Shown here in pieces: positions 43,808 through 53,185 of a DNA stretch of 64,000 bases. Each line of letters starts with the position of its first letter. Position 1 is the stretch's first letter. The position numbers were made by a program, and so were the translations under genes. The DNA is from Azolla caroliniana. Lineage: Eukaryota; Polypodiophyta. The stretch is from positions 10,106,001 through 10,170,000 of the forward strand of contig JBHGNT010000009.1 in assembly GCA_043228905.1 (NCBI GenBank), written 5' to 3'. The notes below the pieces were generated by a model. It made no database searches. It was not told where the DNA came from and was given only the letters and a program-made list of their open reading frames with translations.

Positions 43808-45760
43808 ATGTCGTATGAAGAGGAGACACCGGTCAGTTGTAAGCGCCCTCGTACAAGGTCAGTTACGAAGGCAGTGCAGGAAGCGTTCATTGCGCAAGAA
43901 CAGTCGGAATCAAGCACAAAGTGGTCGAAACTTCCTGACTTATCCGATCAATTACCTTCAGACGAAAAACAGACGGAAGAGGTATCGTTTTACGACATTT
44001 GGGACGATATGCCTTATACTTATTCTAAGTTCCGGGAAGGAACAGATGCGGAAGCACATGTTAGGGATTTCTTAACGACATGGGAGATTAACCATGGAGC
44101 TCAGCGATTGTCGGCAGATGCCGAAGATAAGTCAAAAATCGCTGAGTTCGTCTTATCATTAGACGGATATTCTGCCAATTGGTTTGCGCAGAACGGTCTT
44201 CAAGGATTTCCATCCTTTGAAGTGTTAACTAGTAAATTTTTACAATTATTTCATCAACAAATTCCGCAGAAGGATTTGATTGCGCAATTTTATGCGTTAT
44301 ATCAAGAAAGAAATGAAACAGTATCTCAGTTTGTGATACGATTTCAGAACTTACAGCTTCAGATTTCAAGGCCGATTCCGGATAATGAATTAAAAGAAGT
44401 CTTTCTAGAAGCTGTAAAAGAACCATTAAGGACGACATTGAAAGTGTTCGATTTTCGAACTCAGACTATCGAACAAGTAATTGATAAAGCAATAGAAATG
44501 GGTCGACCACCGGTCAATGTTCAGAGTATGGACATGTCGGCATTACACCGTACATTACCAACAATAGAGGAGTTACAATTTCGACAAGCAGTTCAATGCA
44601 CCACTTGTTTAAATACGGGGCATTCGGCAATTGAATGTACGTTAAGAACATATTGTACAATATGTCATTCAAAATTACATTCAGTAGAACAATGTGAATA
44701 TAATCTGCTTAATAAAACTACGGCGTCAGTACGACAAATTTTTACTGACAATGGTTACCAAAATAACACTAATCCGTTCAATGGTTATCAAAATAACAAT
44801 TTTTCACAAAATCAGCAAAATGTACAACAAAATCCGGTTCTACAGCCAAATAAGATCTTTTCACAACAAAATATGCAACCCACTCAAGTGACTCAAGCAT
44901 TTCAACCAGGATTTGCTCAATCCAACCCACCATTCGTAAAGAATCCGAATCAATATTTTCAACAAAATAATCAAAGTTTCCAACAAGGTAACCCACCATT
45001 TCAAGGGTTTCAACAGAACTGTCCGAATGTGCAACCGAATTCTGCATTTCAACCGGGTAATATGACCTTTCAACATAATACTCAAACCGTTCCACAAAAT
45101 AATCAAATGTTTCAACAGAATAATTTTCCACCAAATCAGGAGTTCGGCATAACACAAAATGTAGCACAACCAAATGATAATACCGAACAATTTAGGCAGA
45201 ATCGGTATAAAAATAAAAGATTTTACAAACCAAAAGCTACACGTCAATACCAACAAAACCCGAGTGGTAATGAAGAGCAGCAATTTAATAACGGCCAATT
45301 TGCACATGGAGAGACCGGTGGAACATTTGTACCCACTTGTTATATTTGTCGACAACTAGGCCATTATGCTAATCAATGTCCGGTTAAAGGAAAGGGTCCA
45401 GCAGTTAATATGGTAATACCGGAAGTTCAGCAAGTAACGACACGCAGCAAAAGCAAACAATCAGAGTGGGAAATTCAGGAAGAAGTTCGGAAGGCGGCAA
45501 AAGAATGGGTTGACGAAGCAAATCAAAGTAATGTGAATCGAATGATACAAGACAATAACATTGACCAGAACATCGCTGTACAACAGTCATTGGGGAATAA
45601 GGAACAGGAAGAAACTTGGAAACTGTTGGCGGATTGCCAAGTGTCATTGCCACTTACGGGCTTACTTAAGTTAGTACCAAGGTTTACAGAAAAAGTAGCA
45701 GCATTAATTGCATATAAAGGTTCTGAACAAATAGCAGTACACTACAATCAGCCAACTTAG
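43808..45760 (+). CDS. gypsy-2 gag
   Basis: 650 codons from ATG 43808 (MSYEEETPVSCKRPR). Residues about 60..220 are the capsid-like part (FREGTDAEAHVRDFLTTWE, FPSFEVLTSKFLQLFHQQ, QFVIRFQNLQLQI). Two adjacent CCHC knuckles follow (CTTCLNTGHSAIEC near residue 264, CTICHSKLHSVEQC near 283). A roughly 180-residue Asn/Gln/Pro/Phe-rich low-complexity segment with repeated FQQNNQ-like units leads to a third knuckle (CYICRQLGHYANQC near 511). The C-terminal part has a predicted helix (EIQEEVRKAAKEWVDEANQ). It would form the particle and bind RNA. Gypsy-1 Gag has the same knuckle order, but its linker is Arg/Glu/Asp-rich instead. The stop is TAG 45758..45760; pol overlaps in the +1 frame. Confidence 0.95.
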   Translation: MSYEEETPVSCKRPRTRSVTKAVQEAFIAQEQSESSTKWSKLPDLSDQLPSDEKQTEEVSFYDIWDDMPYTYSKFREGTDAEAHVRDFLTTWEINHGAQRLSADAEDKSKIAEFVLSLDGYSANWFAQNGLQGFPSFEVLTSKFLQLFHQQIPQKDLIAQFYALYQERNETVSQFVIRFQNLQLQISRPIPDNELKEVFLEAVKEPLRTTLKVFDFRTQTIEQVIDKAIEMGRPPVNVQSMDMSALHRTLPTIEELQFRQAVQCTTCLNTGHSAIECTLRTYCTICHSKLHSVEQCEYNLLNKTTASVRQIFTDNGYQNNTNPFNGYQNNNFSQNQQNVQQNPVLQPNKIFSQQNMQPTQVTQAFQPGFAQSNPPFVKNPNQYFQQNNQSFQQGNPPFQGFQQNCPNVQPNSAFQPGNMTFQHNTQTVPQNNQMFQQNNFPPNQEFGITQNVAQPNDNTEQFRQNRYKNKRFYKPKATRQYQQNPSGNEEQQFNNGQFAHGETGGTFVPTCYICRQLGHYANQCPVKGKGPAVNMVIPEVQQVTTRSKSKQSEWEIQEEVRKAAKEWVDEANQSNVNRMIQDNNIDQNIAVQQSLGNKEQEETWKLLADCQVSLPLTGLLKLVPRFTEKVAALIAYKGSEQIAVHYNQPT

Positions 45761-48700
45761 TAATAACCCTTCGATCATGGATGAACAGAATCCGTCGATT
45801 AAGGTAATACTTTATGGGCAAGAAATTGGAAATGTGATTATAGATGGAGGCTCGGGAGTTAATGTGATTAACAAAGCTACATGTGAAAAACTAGGAATCA
45901 CGGAATGGGAAGCATGTCCGTTTTGGTTACGAATGGCAGATACAAGTATGGTACGACCGATTGGTTTGCTTCGACAACTGGATGTAATAATCGGGGGACA
46001 CAGTTTTCAGATTTCGGCAGTGATTTTGCAGTTAGAAACACAGGGAGCATACCCCTTGTTATTGGGGAGACCATGGTTAAAGACAGCTAATATCAAACAA
46101 AATTGGAAACAAAATGTGCTAACATTTAGGAAAGGAAAAACTAAGGTCAGGATTCCGACGCACAACAAAGTGACAACAAGCAAACAGAGTTTACCTGTAC
46201 ATGTAGAAGCAGTTAATATGATGGAAGGATTGGACGAGGAAGAAGAAAGTCAGTATTTCAATGATAATCAGAAAATCATCCCTCTATTTGAGGTAGATAT
46301 TTTGCAAGCATTAACACCATATGTAGACTCACACGAAGAAGTGCCAATAGATGAGCAAACAATGAAAGAAATACGAATGCAACAAGAAGCTACAGATAAG
46401 GAAATGAAGGTATCTCAGAGAGTGCAAGCCTCAGCATTGGAGGAGATCGATTTGGCAGGAGTAGAGGATGGTGAAAGAAAAACAATCTTGATTGCTAGAG
46501 ATTTGGCGGAAAATGACAAACAAACATTAACAACATTACTATTACAATATAAAGATGTGTTTGCATGGTCGTTTGACGATATGAAAGGTCTGGATCCCGC
46601 TTTTTGTCAACATCAAATCAATTTGCATAAAGATGCAAAGCCAGTACAACAACGCAGGTACAGGTTGAATCCGAATTATGCTATCAAAGTAAAAGAAGAA
46701 ATCGATAAACTCTTAAAAGTAGGATTTATTCGACCCGTCAAAAAATCAACATGGCTGAGTCCGATAGTAGTAGTCCCGAAAAAGAATGGGAAAATTCGCG
46801 TATGTGTGGATTACAGAAAATTGAATGCAGCGACAATTACGGATGCGTTTCCGTTGCCATTCACAGATGGGATATTAGATGCAGTAGCTGGACATGAAAT
46901 TTATAGTTTCTTGGATGGGTTCAGTGGGTACAACCAAGTACGGATGAATCCGGAAGATCAGGAAAAGACAGCTTTTGTCACATAATGGGGTGTCTTTGTG
47001 GCAGTAGTAATGATGTTCGGTTTAAAAACAGCTCCAGCTACATTTCAGCGGGTAATACAGGAAATATTCGGGGAATATATTCCAGCTTTCATGCAGGTGT
47101 TTTTAGATGATTTTGCGGTATATAGTCGGAAAGCTGATCATTTTGAGCATTTACGGCTATGTTTAGAAAAATGTCGAAAAGGGCGTCTTAGCTTAAATCC
47201 AGCCAAATGCGCATTCGGAGTAATGAGTGGTACGTTACTAGGGCATATTGTCAGTCAAGAAGGGATTGCAGTGGACCCAGACAAAGTTAAAGCAATTATT
47301 GAGGCAACACCACCGACAAATGCTAAAGCTCTAAGTATATTTTTGGGTCAAATTCGGTGGCACAGTAGAATGATGAGATATCTAGCAGACATTGCTATTC
47401 CGTTACACACAGCAGTACACAAAGTTCCTTTTATATGGACAAGTATAGAACAAGATGCATACGAATGTCTCAAGAAGATGCTGACAAAGGTTCCGGTAGT
47501 TCAACCACCGGACTGGAACAAACCATTTCATGTTTTCGTCGATGCGTCGGACATTGCCATAGGCAGTGCTTTAATGCAATTATCCGAACCAAACTGGTAT
47601 AGGCCGGTATACTATGCCAGTAGGAAACTTTCGTCGGCCGAAAGAAACTATTCAACAACCGAAAGAGAAGCTTTGGGAATGATATATAGTGTGAACAAAT
47701 TTCGACATTACCTATTGGGTAAGAAATTTACATTTCATGTGGATCATTCGGCTCTACTGTATCTAGTTTCCAAACAAGAATTGACAGGCAAGTTAGCCAG
47801 ATGGACGTTATTGCTTCAAGAGTTTGAATTCGACATTATACATCGACCAGGAGCACAGCACGCGATTGCTGACTATCTCAGTCGGCTTGAATCTGGAGAA
47901 GAAGCGGTTGGTGTTAAAGATGATTTTCCAGATACTCAATTATTTCGGGTTGAGACAGTAAAAGCACAAGAAATGAATGAGGAAAAAGAGGATGAATGGA
48001 TTTCCGAAATGACGATATTTCTATCAACAGGAATTCCGGCCGAACACTTGTCAACAGATGAAAGAAAAAGAATTGCAGTACGAAGTCGAAATTTTTGTTT
48101 ATTTAATGACATGTTATATCATAAAGGAGCGGATGGAATATGGCGAAGGGCAGTACGGAAATTTGAAAAATTAGCCATATTAATAGAGTCACATTGTGGA
48201 ATTGCTGGCGGTCATTACGCAGGAGAAGCAACAGCCAGAAAAATATGGAATAGCGGATTATGGTGGCCAACGGTGATGAAAGATGCTAACGAATACTGTA
48301 AGAAATGCGATTTGTGTCAAAGAATGGGGCAACTGACCGAAAAAGATCGAATGCCTTTTCAACCGGTTTTACCTCTTGAGCCATTTCAGAAATGGGGCTT
48401 AGATTTTGTTGGCCCATTCAAACCAGCAGCGACAAGAACCGGTAATCGATATATCATAATTGCGACTGACTATTGCACAAAATGGGTTGAAGCAAAAGCT
48501 CTCAGAGACAATACAGCAGCATCCACAACAAAATTCCTGTATGAAAATATATGGTGTCGATTTGGTTGCCCAATAGAATTGGTAAGCGATCAAGGCACTC
48601 ATTTTATTAACAAGTTAATTCACGAATTAACTAATTATTATGCCGTAGTTCATAAGAAAAGTACGCCTTACTATCCCCAAGCTAATGGATTGGCAGAATC

Positions 48701-49286
48701 GACAAATAAAACAATTCAAACAATTTTAAAGAAGATAGTGAATGAAAATCGTACTGATTGGGATCAAAAGTTAAATAGTGCATTATGGGCATATCGTACT
48801 TCGTACAAAACATCCATTAAATCAACACCTTTCCGAATGGCATTCGGACTTGAAGCTGTTATGCCGATCGAATTTCAAATTCCGACACTTCGTATCCAAG
48901 CGACGAATAAGTTAAATGAAATAGAATCGGAGCAGATACGCAAAGAGGCTTTATTAGTATTAGAAGAAGAACGGATTCAATCAATGTCAGCACTAGAACA
49001 CAAGCAGAGACAAATCAAGGCATTCGTAAATCGACATCAAAGGAAATCGGAAGAGCAATTCGAAATTGGGAAACCGGTATTGGTATTCCAGATGAAAATG
49101 GGACTTATGCCTGGGAAACTCCGGTATAGATGGACAGGTCCAGTATGGATAATTAATAGTAAAAATGGTACGTATCAGCTGGGATCATTAACCGGAGAGG
49201 TTTTACCGAAATGGGTAAATGGATTCCGGCTTAAACCGTATTTGGGAGATATGCCGGTAAACCCGTTTATTCAAACGGAAGAGTAA
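45735..49286 (+). pseudogene. gypsy-2 pol, intact except for one stop codon
   Basis: The frame is open from 45735, overlapping the end of gag by 26 nt in the +1 frame; the first ATG is at 45777. Protease: VIIDGGSGVNVI and LLLGRPWLKTANIK. RT: FIRPVKKSTWLSPIVVVPKK and VCVDYRKLNA, then FLDGFSGYNQV. TAA at 46983..46985 follows AFVT; gypsy-1 has a sense codon there, so this is probably a G-to-T change in a GAA or GAT codon. The frame continues with VVMMFGLKTAPATF, VFLDDFAVYS and RNase H FVDASDIAIGSALMQ. Integrase has CKKCDLCQRMG, LDFVGPF, LVSDQGTHF and PYYPQANGLAESTNK, giving the full DDE triad. It ends with NGFRLKPYLG and no chromodomain. Total length would be about 1170 residues. Confidence 0.95.
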
Positions 49287-49690
49287 AATAAAAAAATAAA
49301 AAAAAACTAACTAACTCACTCAATAGTTCTTGTCAAATGCAGAAATAGAATCTTGCCATAATAGTCTGAATCGACTATAAATAGAAAGAGGAATTGCATG
49401 ATTATTAGTAAATGGTACAACCACTACACGTAGAGTTAATACTAATTAATTCCTACATTAATAGCAATTACTACTCTTTAGTCATAATGCATAAGTTAAT
49501 ATCTTTAAAGCATATTTCTGTATCTTCTGTGTCGCCAAAGCAACAGAAACGAGTGTAGATATCGAAACATTCTGAGCCTTCGTGCCCTAGCTCGCCCAAA
49601 CTCTGTTTTTCTGATTTTCATCGCTACAGAAGCTGTGCAGATCTCCAACCGTCATCGACAAGTGATTCCGAACAAGGAAACACAGAAGTC
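49287..49690 (+). other. spacer between gypsy-2 pol and ORF3
   Basis: About 400 bp, AT-rich at first (A-run at 49288..49307). Stops occur in every frame before the ORF3 ATG. It could hold a subgenomic promoter or a splice acceptor for ORF3; a pyrimidine-rich stretch near 49605..49620 is compatible with an acceptor but not proof. Confidence 0.5.
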
Positions 49691-52159
49691 ATGCCGATTC
49701 CTGTGTCTGAAGAACTGCGACGGTGGCTTTATGAGAGAAACTTACAAGGTTTCATCAAAGTAGCAGAAGCGGAACCTCATCCGCAGGCGGAAGAATTGGT
49801 ACAACAATTAGACATCACCAAGGTCACCACAAAGAAAATACGAAATGCATTACAGATGCCAAGAGGAGGCTTTGAGGCAGTTAAAAAACCTTCATCAGAA
49901 GCACTCCAATCGTATTTCGGGGAATACTCACCCTCGGCAAAAGCATATCAGACTTATGGAGGTCGGGATGAGTTTTTCCATGAAGTGGCTAGATTTTTAC
50001 TAGAGGTGGGATTTGTCAGTCCCCGTTTTTATTGTATGCCGAAAAAAAGGGCTGGGTTTATCATAGCCGCATACGAAAAAGAGGATTTCAACTGGCCACT
50101 ATTGTCGGGGGAAGCTCTGAGAGAGCAGCTACAAGGGGTAAAAATAGGAAAACCAATGAAGCAAATTTTTGGTCGTTGGCTATCGGTATTGTTTCCGATT
50201 CAAGAATCGGAAACTCCTGTTCAGTCGAGAAGACCACCGATAGTACAAGCACCTCGAAGACACCGACAGGTAGTACATGAAGAATGGATAGAGGAAGAAT
50301 CGACACATGCCGATAATATACGAACGGATATGCCTCAGTCGGAACCACCAAGACCAGAGAATTCCGAAAACAGGCAACCAGAAGCCGAACAAGAAACACT
50401 TGACCATTTGATAAACAAGCAGCAGCCGACAGAAAATCGACAACAAGCAGAGAAGATGCGACAAAGGACAAGGGTTAAACAAAAGGCTAATCGGCAATTC
50501 CAACCAGAAAAGAGTGATGGGTCAGCACCGAAAAGGCAACGCACAAAGGAAAATTCGAATACGCCTGTAGTAGCAGAAGTAATAAAACCAGGGAATGAGA
50601 GCGTTTCGACACAACCTCAACAAGGACAATCCTCAAAAGTAGCAATTCGGGAAGCACATGGGTGCTTGGATATTCCACCAGCAGCACATGAATTAGCTGC
50701 CATTCTACAGTTCGGAACTTCATACAAACTGGTTGAATGGTTGGCTAAAAGATTGACAGAAGTATCAGAACGGCTGGCTCAAGAACATAATGACCGAATA
50801 ATGATACAGAAGGCCTTACGAGGAGTGTTGGAACCTCAAGAAAAAGCAGAGATAGAGAAAATCGGCCGAAAAAGAAATGCACAGAATAGAGGGGAGGCTA
50901 TTGAAATGCCACCATTACATGAAGCACTGGTCGAAATTCATAGAGAATATGAAACGGCACGCAAAGCAGCCAGTGATATGGCTGAAAGATACAAAAGTGT
51001 ATCAGCATCGGCGGAGGTGCTGAAACAGCAGTTTTGTAACATACAGACAGAAAATAAAGAACTAAAAGAAAGTCTAAACAAATGGGAAACACAGGCACGA
51101 CCTATGGCGTCGGAGTCGGAATGGCAGCAGAAATTGGAGGACGCTGAGAAAGCACGTCAAGCAGAAACAACAAGGGCCAACAATGCTGTATTTCGAACTA
51201 CAGAATTAGAAAAACAAATAGAAACCATTCAGAATGGCCAATACAAAATTCTCGAAGAAAAAAATCAATTAATAAACGAATTACAGAAAAATCTAGAGGA
51301 AGCTAAGACGGCCAATCATACATATACCGAACAAATTGAGGAATTCGAAAGGTATATAGTGTCACAGGAAAGTCAATTGACAGAAAAAGAACGGAGTCTT
51401 GAAGAAGTCAACAGAAGGATTACGGAACATCAGGAGGAATGGAGCAAAGAGAAATCGGCATTCAAACAACAACTGAACGAAATTCGGAAGATATCGGAAC
51501 AAAGGCGGCTGGACATATATGTAGTCGAATCCAAACTAATGCGGGCTGAAAGTGAAAACCGAGCCACTATTACGGATTTACGGAAAGAGTTGCAAGCTGC
51601 TCAATTCGTCGCAAGCATCACTAGGGACAAAGTGCAGCGCATCATAGGGAAACATCGAAACCTAGCAAAGACAATGATCGATGAATCCCTTGCGCAAGGA
51701 TGGAAGTTATGGACAGCACAAGCGGCGGAATTACAGTTATTGCGTGCCGACAAAAATAACCGTCAGGTCCAAGGTGCAGGTTTTTTTAAAATAGCACAAA
51801 AGGATATTGACAATATCCAAGAGGATATCATGAAAGATATGGACGAAATTGCGGCATTTTACAGAGAGGAAATTCAACGTATTATGCAAGAATTCGACAA
51901 AAATGATATAGGCACTTCCGTCCAGTTGGATAAAATTGAAGCTGAAAGAACCAGCAAGACTCTTGGTCTTCAAGCTTCCGGAAGAAGTGAACCAGAGCAG
52001 CCAACCGAATCACAACATTCAAAACCTGCTCCGAATGACGACTGTGACACAGATAAAGATGAAGATGAAGAGGAAGATATAGATGGAATACATCCAAGGC
52101 CAGAAGAGCCTTCGATTTTTGATATTCTGAACGATTCGGATGAAGAGCTACAGGAATAG
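49691..52159 (+). CDS. gypsy-2 ORF3, accessory coiled-coil protein of unknown function
   Basis: 822 residues, intact. Residues 1..185 form a globular-looking domain (SEELRRWLYERNLQGFIKVAE, SSEALQSYFGEYSPSAKAY, FFHEVARFLLEVG, GFIIAAYEKEDFNWP, RWLSVLFP). Residues about 186..320 are charged and probably disordered. HGCLDIPPAAHELAAILQFG near 322..341 opens a second block. A long Glu/Lys/Gln/Ala heptad-rich coiled coil covers about 345..660. A conserved C-terminal motif follows (GWKLWTAQAAELQLLRADKN and GAGFFKI, about 667..700). The Asp/Glu-rich tail ends with FDILNDSDEELQE. All these parts recur in gypsy-1, and the last ones in gypsy-J. There is no signal peptide, membrane helix or furin-like site, so it is not an obvious envelope. 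Inference: structural, RNP-associated or host-interaction role. Confidence 0.93.
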   Translation: MPIPVSEELRRWLYERNLQGFIKVAEAEPHPQAEELVQQLDITKVTTKKIRNALQMPRGGFEAVKKPSSEALQSYFGEYSPSAKAYQTYGGRDEFFHEVARFLLEVGFVSPRFYCMPKKRAGFIIAAYEKEDFNWPLLSGEALREQLQGVKIGKPMKQIFGRWLSVLFPIQESETPVQSRRPPIVQAPRRHRQVVHEEWIEEESTHADNIRTDMPQSEPPRPENSENRQPEAEQETLDHLINKQQPTENRQQAEKMRQRTRVKQKANRQFQPEKSDGSAPKRQRTKENSNTPVVAEVIKPGNESVSTQPQQGQSSKVAIREAHGCLDIPPAAHELAAILQFGTSYKLVEWLAKRLTEVSERLAQEHNDRIMIQKALRGVLEPQEKAEIEKIGRKRNAQNRGEAIEMPPLHEALVEIHREYETARKAASDMAERYKSVSASAEVLKQQFCNIQTENKELKESLNKWETQARPMASESEWQQKLEDAEKARQAETTRANNAVFRTTELEKQIETIQNGQYKILEEKNQLINELQKNLEEAKTANHTYTEQIEEFERYIVSQESQLTEKERSLEEVNRRITEHQEEWSKEKSAFKQQLNEIRKISEQRRLDIYVVESKLMRAESENRATITDLRKELQAAQFVASITRDKVQRIIGKHRNLAKTMIDESLAQGWKLWTAQAAELQLLRADKNNRQVQGAGFFKIAQKDIDNIQEDIMKDMDEIAAFYREEIQRIMQEFDKNDIGTSVQLDKIEAERTSKTLGLQASGRSEPEQPTESQHSKPAPNDDCDTDKDEDEEEDIDGIHPRPEEPSIFDILNDSDEELQE

Positions 52160-52203
52160 GCGTGGGTTCGCTGGACAAGGTCCTGGCCCACGGACGTGCC
52201 AAG
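52160..52203 (+). other. gypsy-2 3' internal edge: hairpin and inverted primer-site motif, no purine tract
   Basis: CGTGGG (52161..52166) pairs with CCCACG (52187..52192), enclosing GGAC/GTCC (52173..52176 and 52180..52183). ACGTGCCAAG ends right at the LTR; its reverse complement CTTGGCACGT resembles the primer site TTTGGCACGC. Confidence 0.6.
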
Positions 52204-52659
52204 TGTTACCCGGAACCGGACAGTCAGTTTTACCGAACAAGTGGGAAAGCGTCGAAAACGGAGTCGGTTCGGATCGACTGTTCGGATCAATGACTCAGCA
52301 GTGAACGAAGAGAACTAAGTTAGTTAGATAATTTTGTAATTCTTGATAGTAAGTAGGAATAGTTCTTGATGAGAAAAGACCTTCGGTATACCTATAAAAG
52401 GGAACTGAAGGCATTGTAAGAAAGGTCGTTTATTTAGTAATATAAGTTTAAGTTAGGAATATCATGTACGGATTCTGTGTTCTTTCTATTGTCTATGTTG
52501 TTAAGTGCAAGCTTCCTAATTTATAACTAAGTAACGATCACGGTAATTACCGATTATTATAGTATATTTCCATTCATAAAACACAATTCCTTGTTAGAAC
52601 GTTGAGTAGCGACGTTTTCTCTTCTGTATCGGTAGTAGTTAGTAATTAGCCGAATAACA
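52204..52659 (+). repeat. gypsy-2 3' LTR
   Basis: 456 bp, reads identical to 43293..43748 and is followed by TSD CCAAT. Confidence 0.97.
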
Positions 52660-52664
52660 CCAAT

Positions 52665-53185
52665 TTCTTTTGGAGGAGGTGTTTTGCAGGTACGGGTGCG
52701 TAGGACAAGTGATTGCGGATCGGGGAGAACTTGACTCTGACAAAGCTAGGGGATTCTTCGCCAAACATGGAGTTCGGTTAACACTGACAACGGCATACAA
52801 TCCAGAAGCCAACGGGAAGATCGAACGAGGACATAGTCTGATTGTCAAAGCACTTGCGAAGGCATGCGATGGAAGGGTGAAGGATTGGCCGCAGATGCAT
52901 CTGTATGCACTATGGGCGGATCGGACGACGCATAGCTCCGTAACCGGTTACATGCCGACAAAACTCATGACCAGACAAGCACCGGTAATGCCAATGGAAA
53001 CCGTGATCGCGACATGGACAGTACTACCGTGGAAGGAAGAGATGAGCCGGGAAGAACTACTAGCAGTCCGGATACGACAACTAGAGGGAAGATCGGAAGA
53101 CGTAGCGGAAACAATACGCCGGCAACAAGAAGTGCGATTCTGGAATAAAAACCGGTTCAACACAAAGCGCCGACTACGACCGCGG
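52665..53185 (+). pseudogene. gypsy-H integrase, middle piece
   Basis: It continues from 43292 in the same frame once gypsy-2 and one TSD are removed (VVCQ joins FLLEEVFCRYG). VIADRGELDSDKARGFFAK carries the second catalytic Asp region. TAYNPEANGKIERGHS holds the Glu region, and ALWADRTTHSSVTGYMP and EEMSREELLAVRIRQLEGR follow. The frame is open to the solo LTR insertion at 53186. Confidence 0.9.

Larger units (their letters stand above)
43293..52659 (+). mobile_element. gypsy-2, young near-intact Ty3/gypsy element with a third ORF
   Basis: 9367 bp with TSD CCAAT (43288..43292 and 52660..52664). The two 456-bp LTRs read identical by eye. Gag (650 codons) and ORF3 (822 codons) are open. Pol is open except for one TAA at 46983..46985. 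The codon use and AT-richer base composition differ from the older gypsy-1 (many AT-ending codons). Inserted in the integrase of gypsy-H: removing it and one TSD restores that reading frame across the junction. Confidence 0.98.

Noticed and set aside
44861-45355. Minus-strand ORF of 164 codons opposite gypsy-2 gag
   Set aside because: Produced by the repetitive Asn/Gln-coding segment read backwards; hydrophobic repeats without family support.
49691-52159. ORF3 as an envelope (env-like) protein
   Set aside because: Its position after pol fits, but no signal peptide, membrane helix or cleavage site is visible; coiled coil plus acidic tail dominates.
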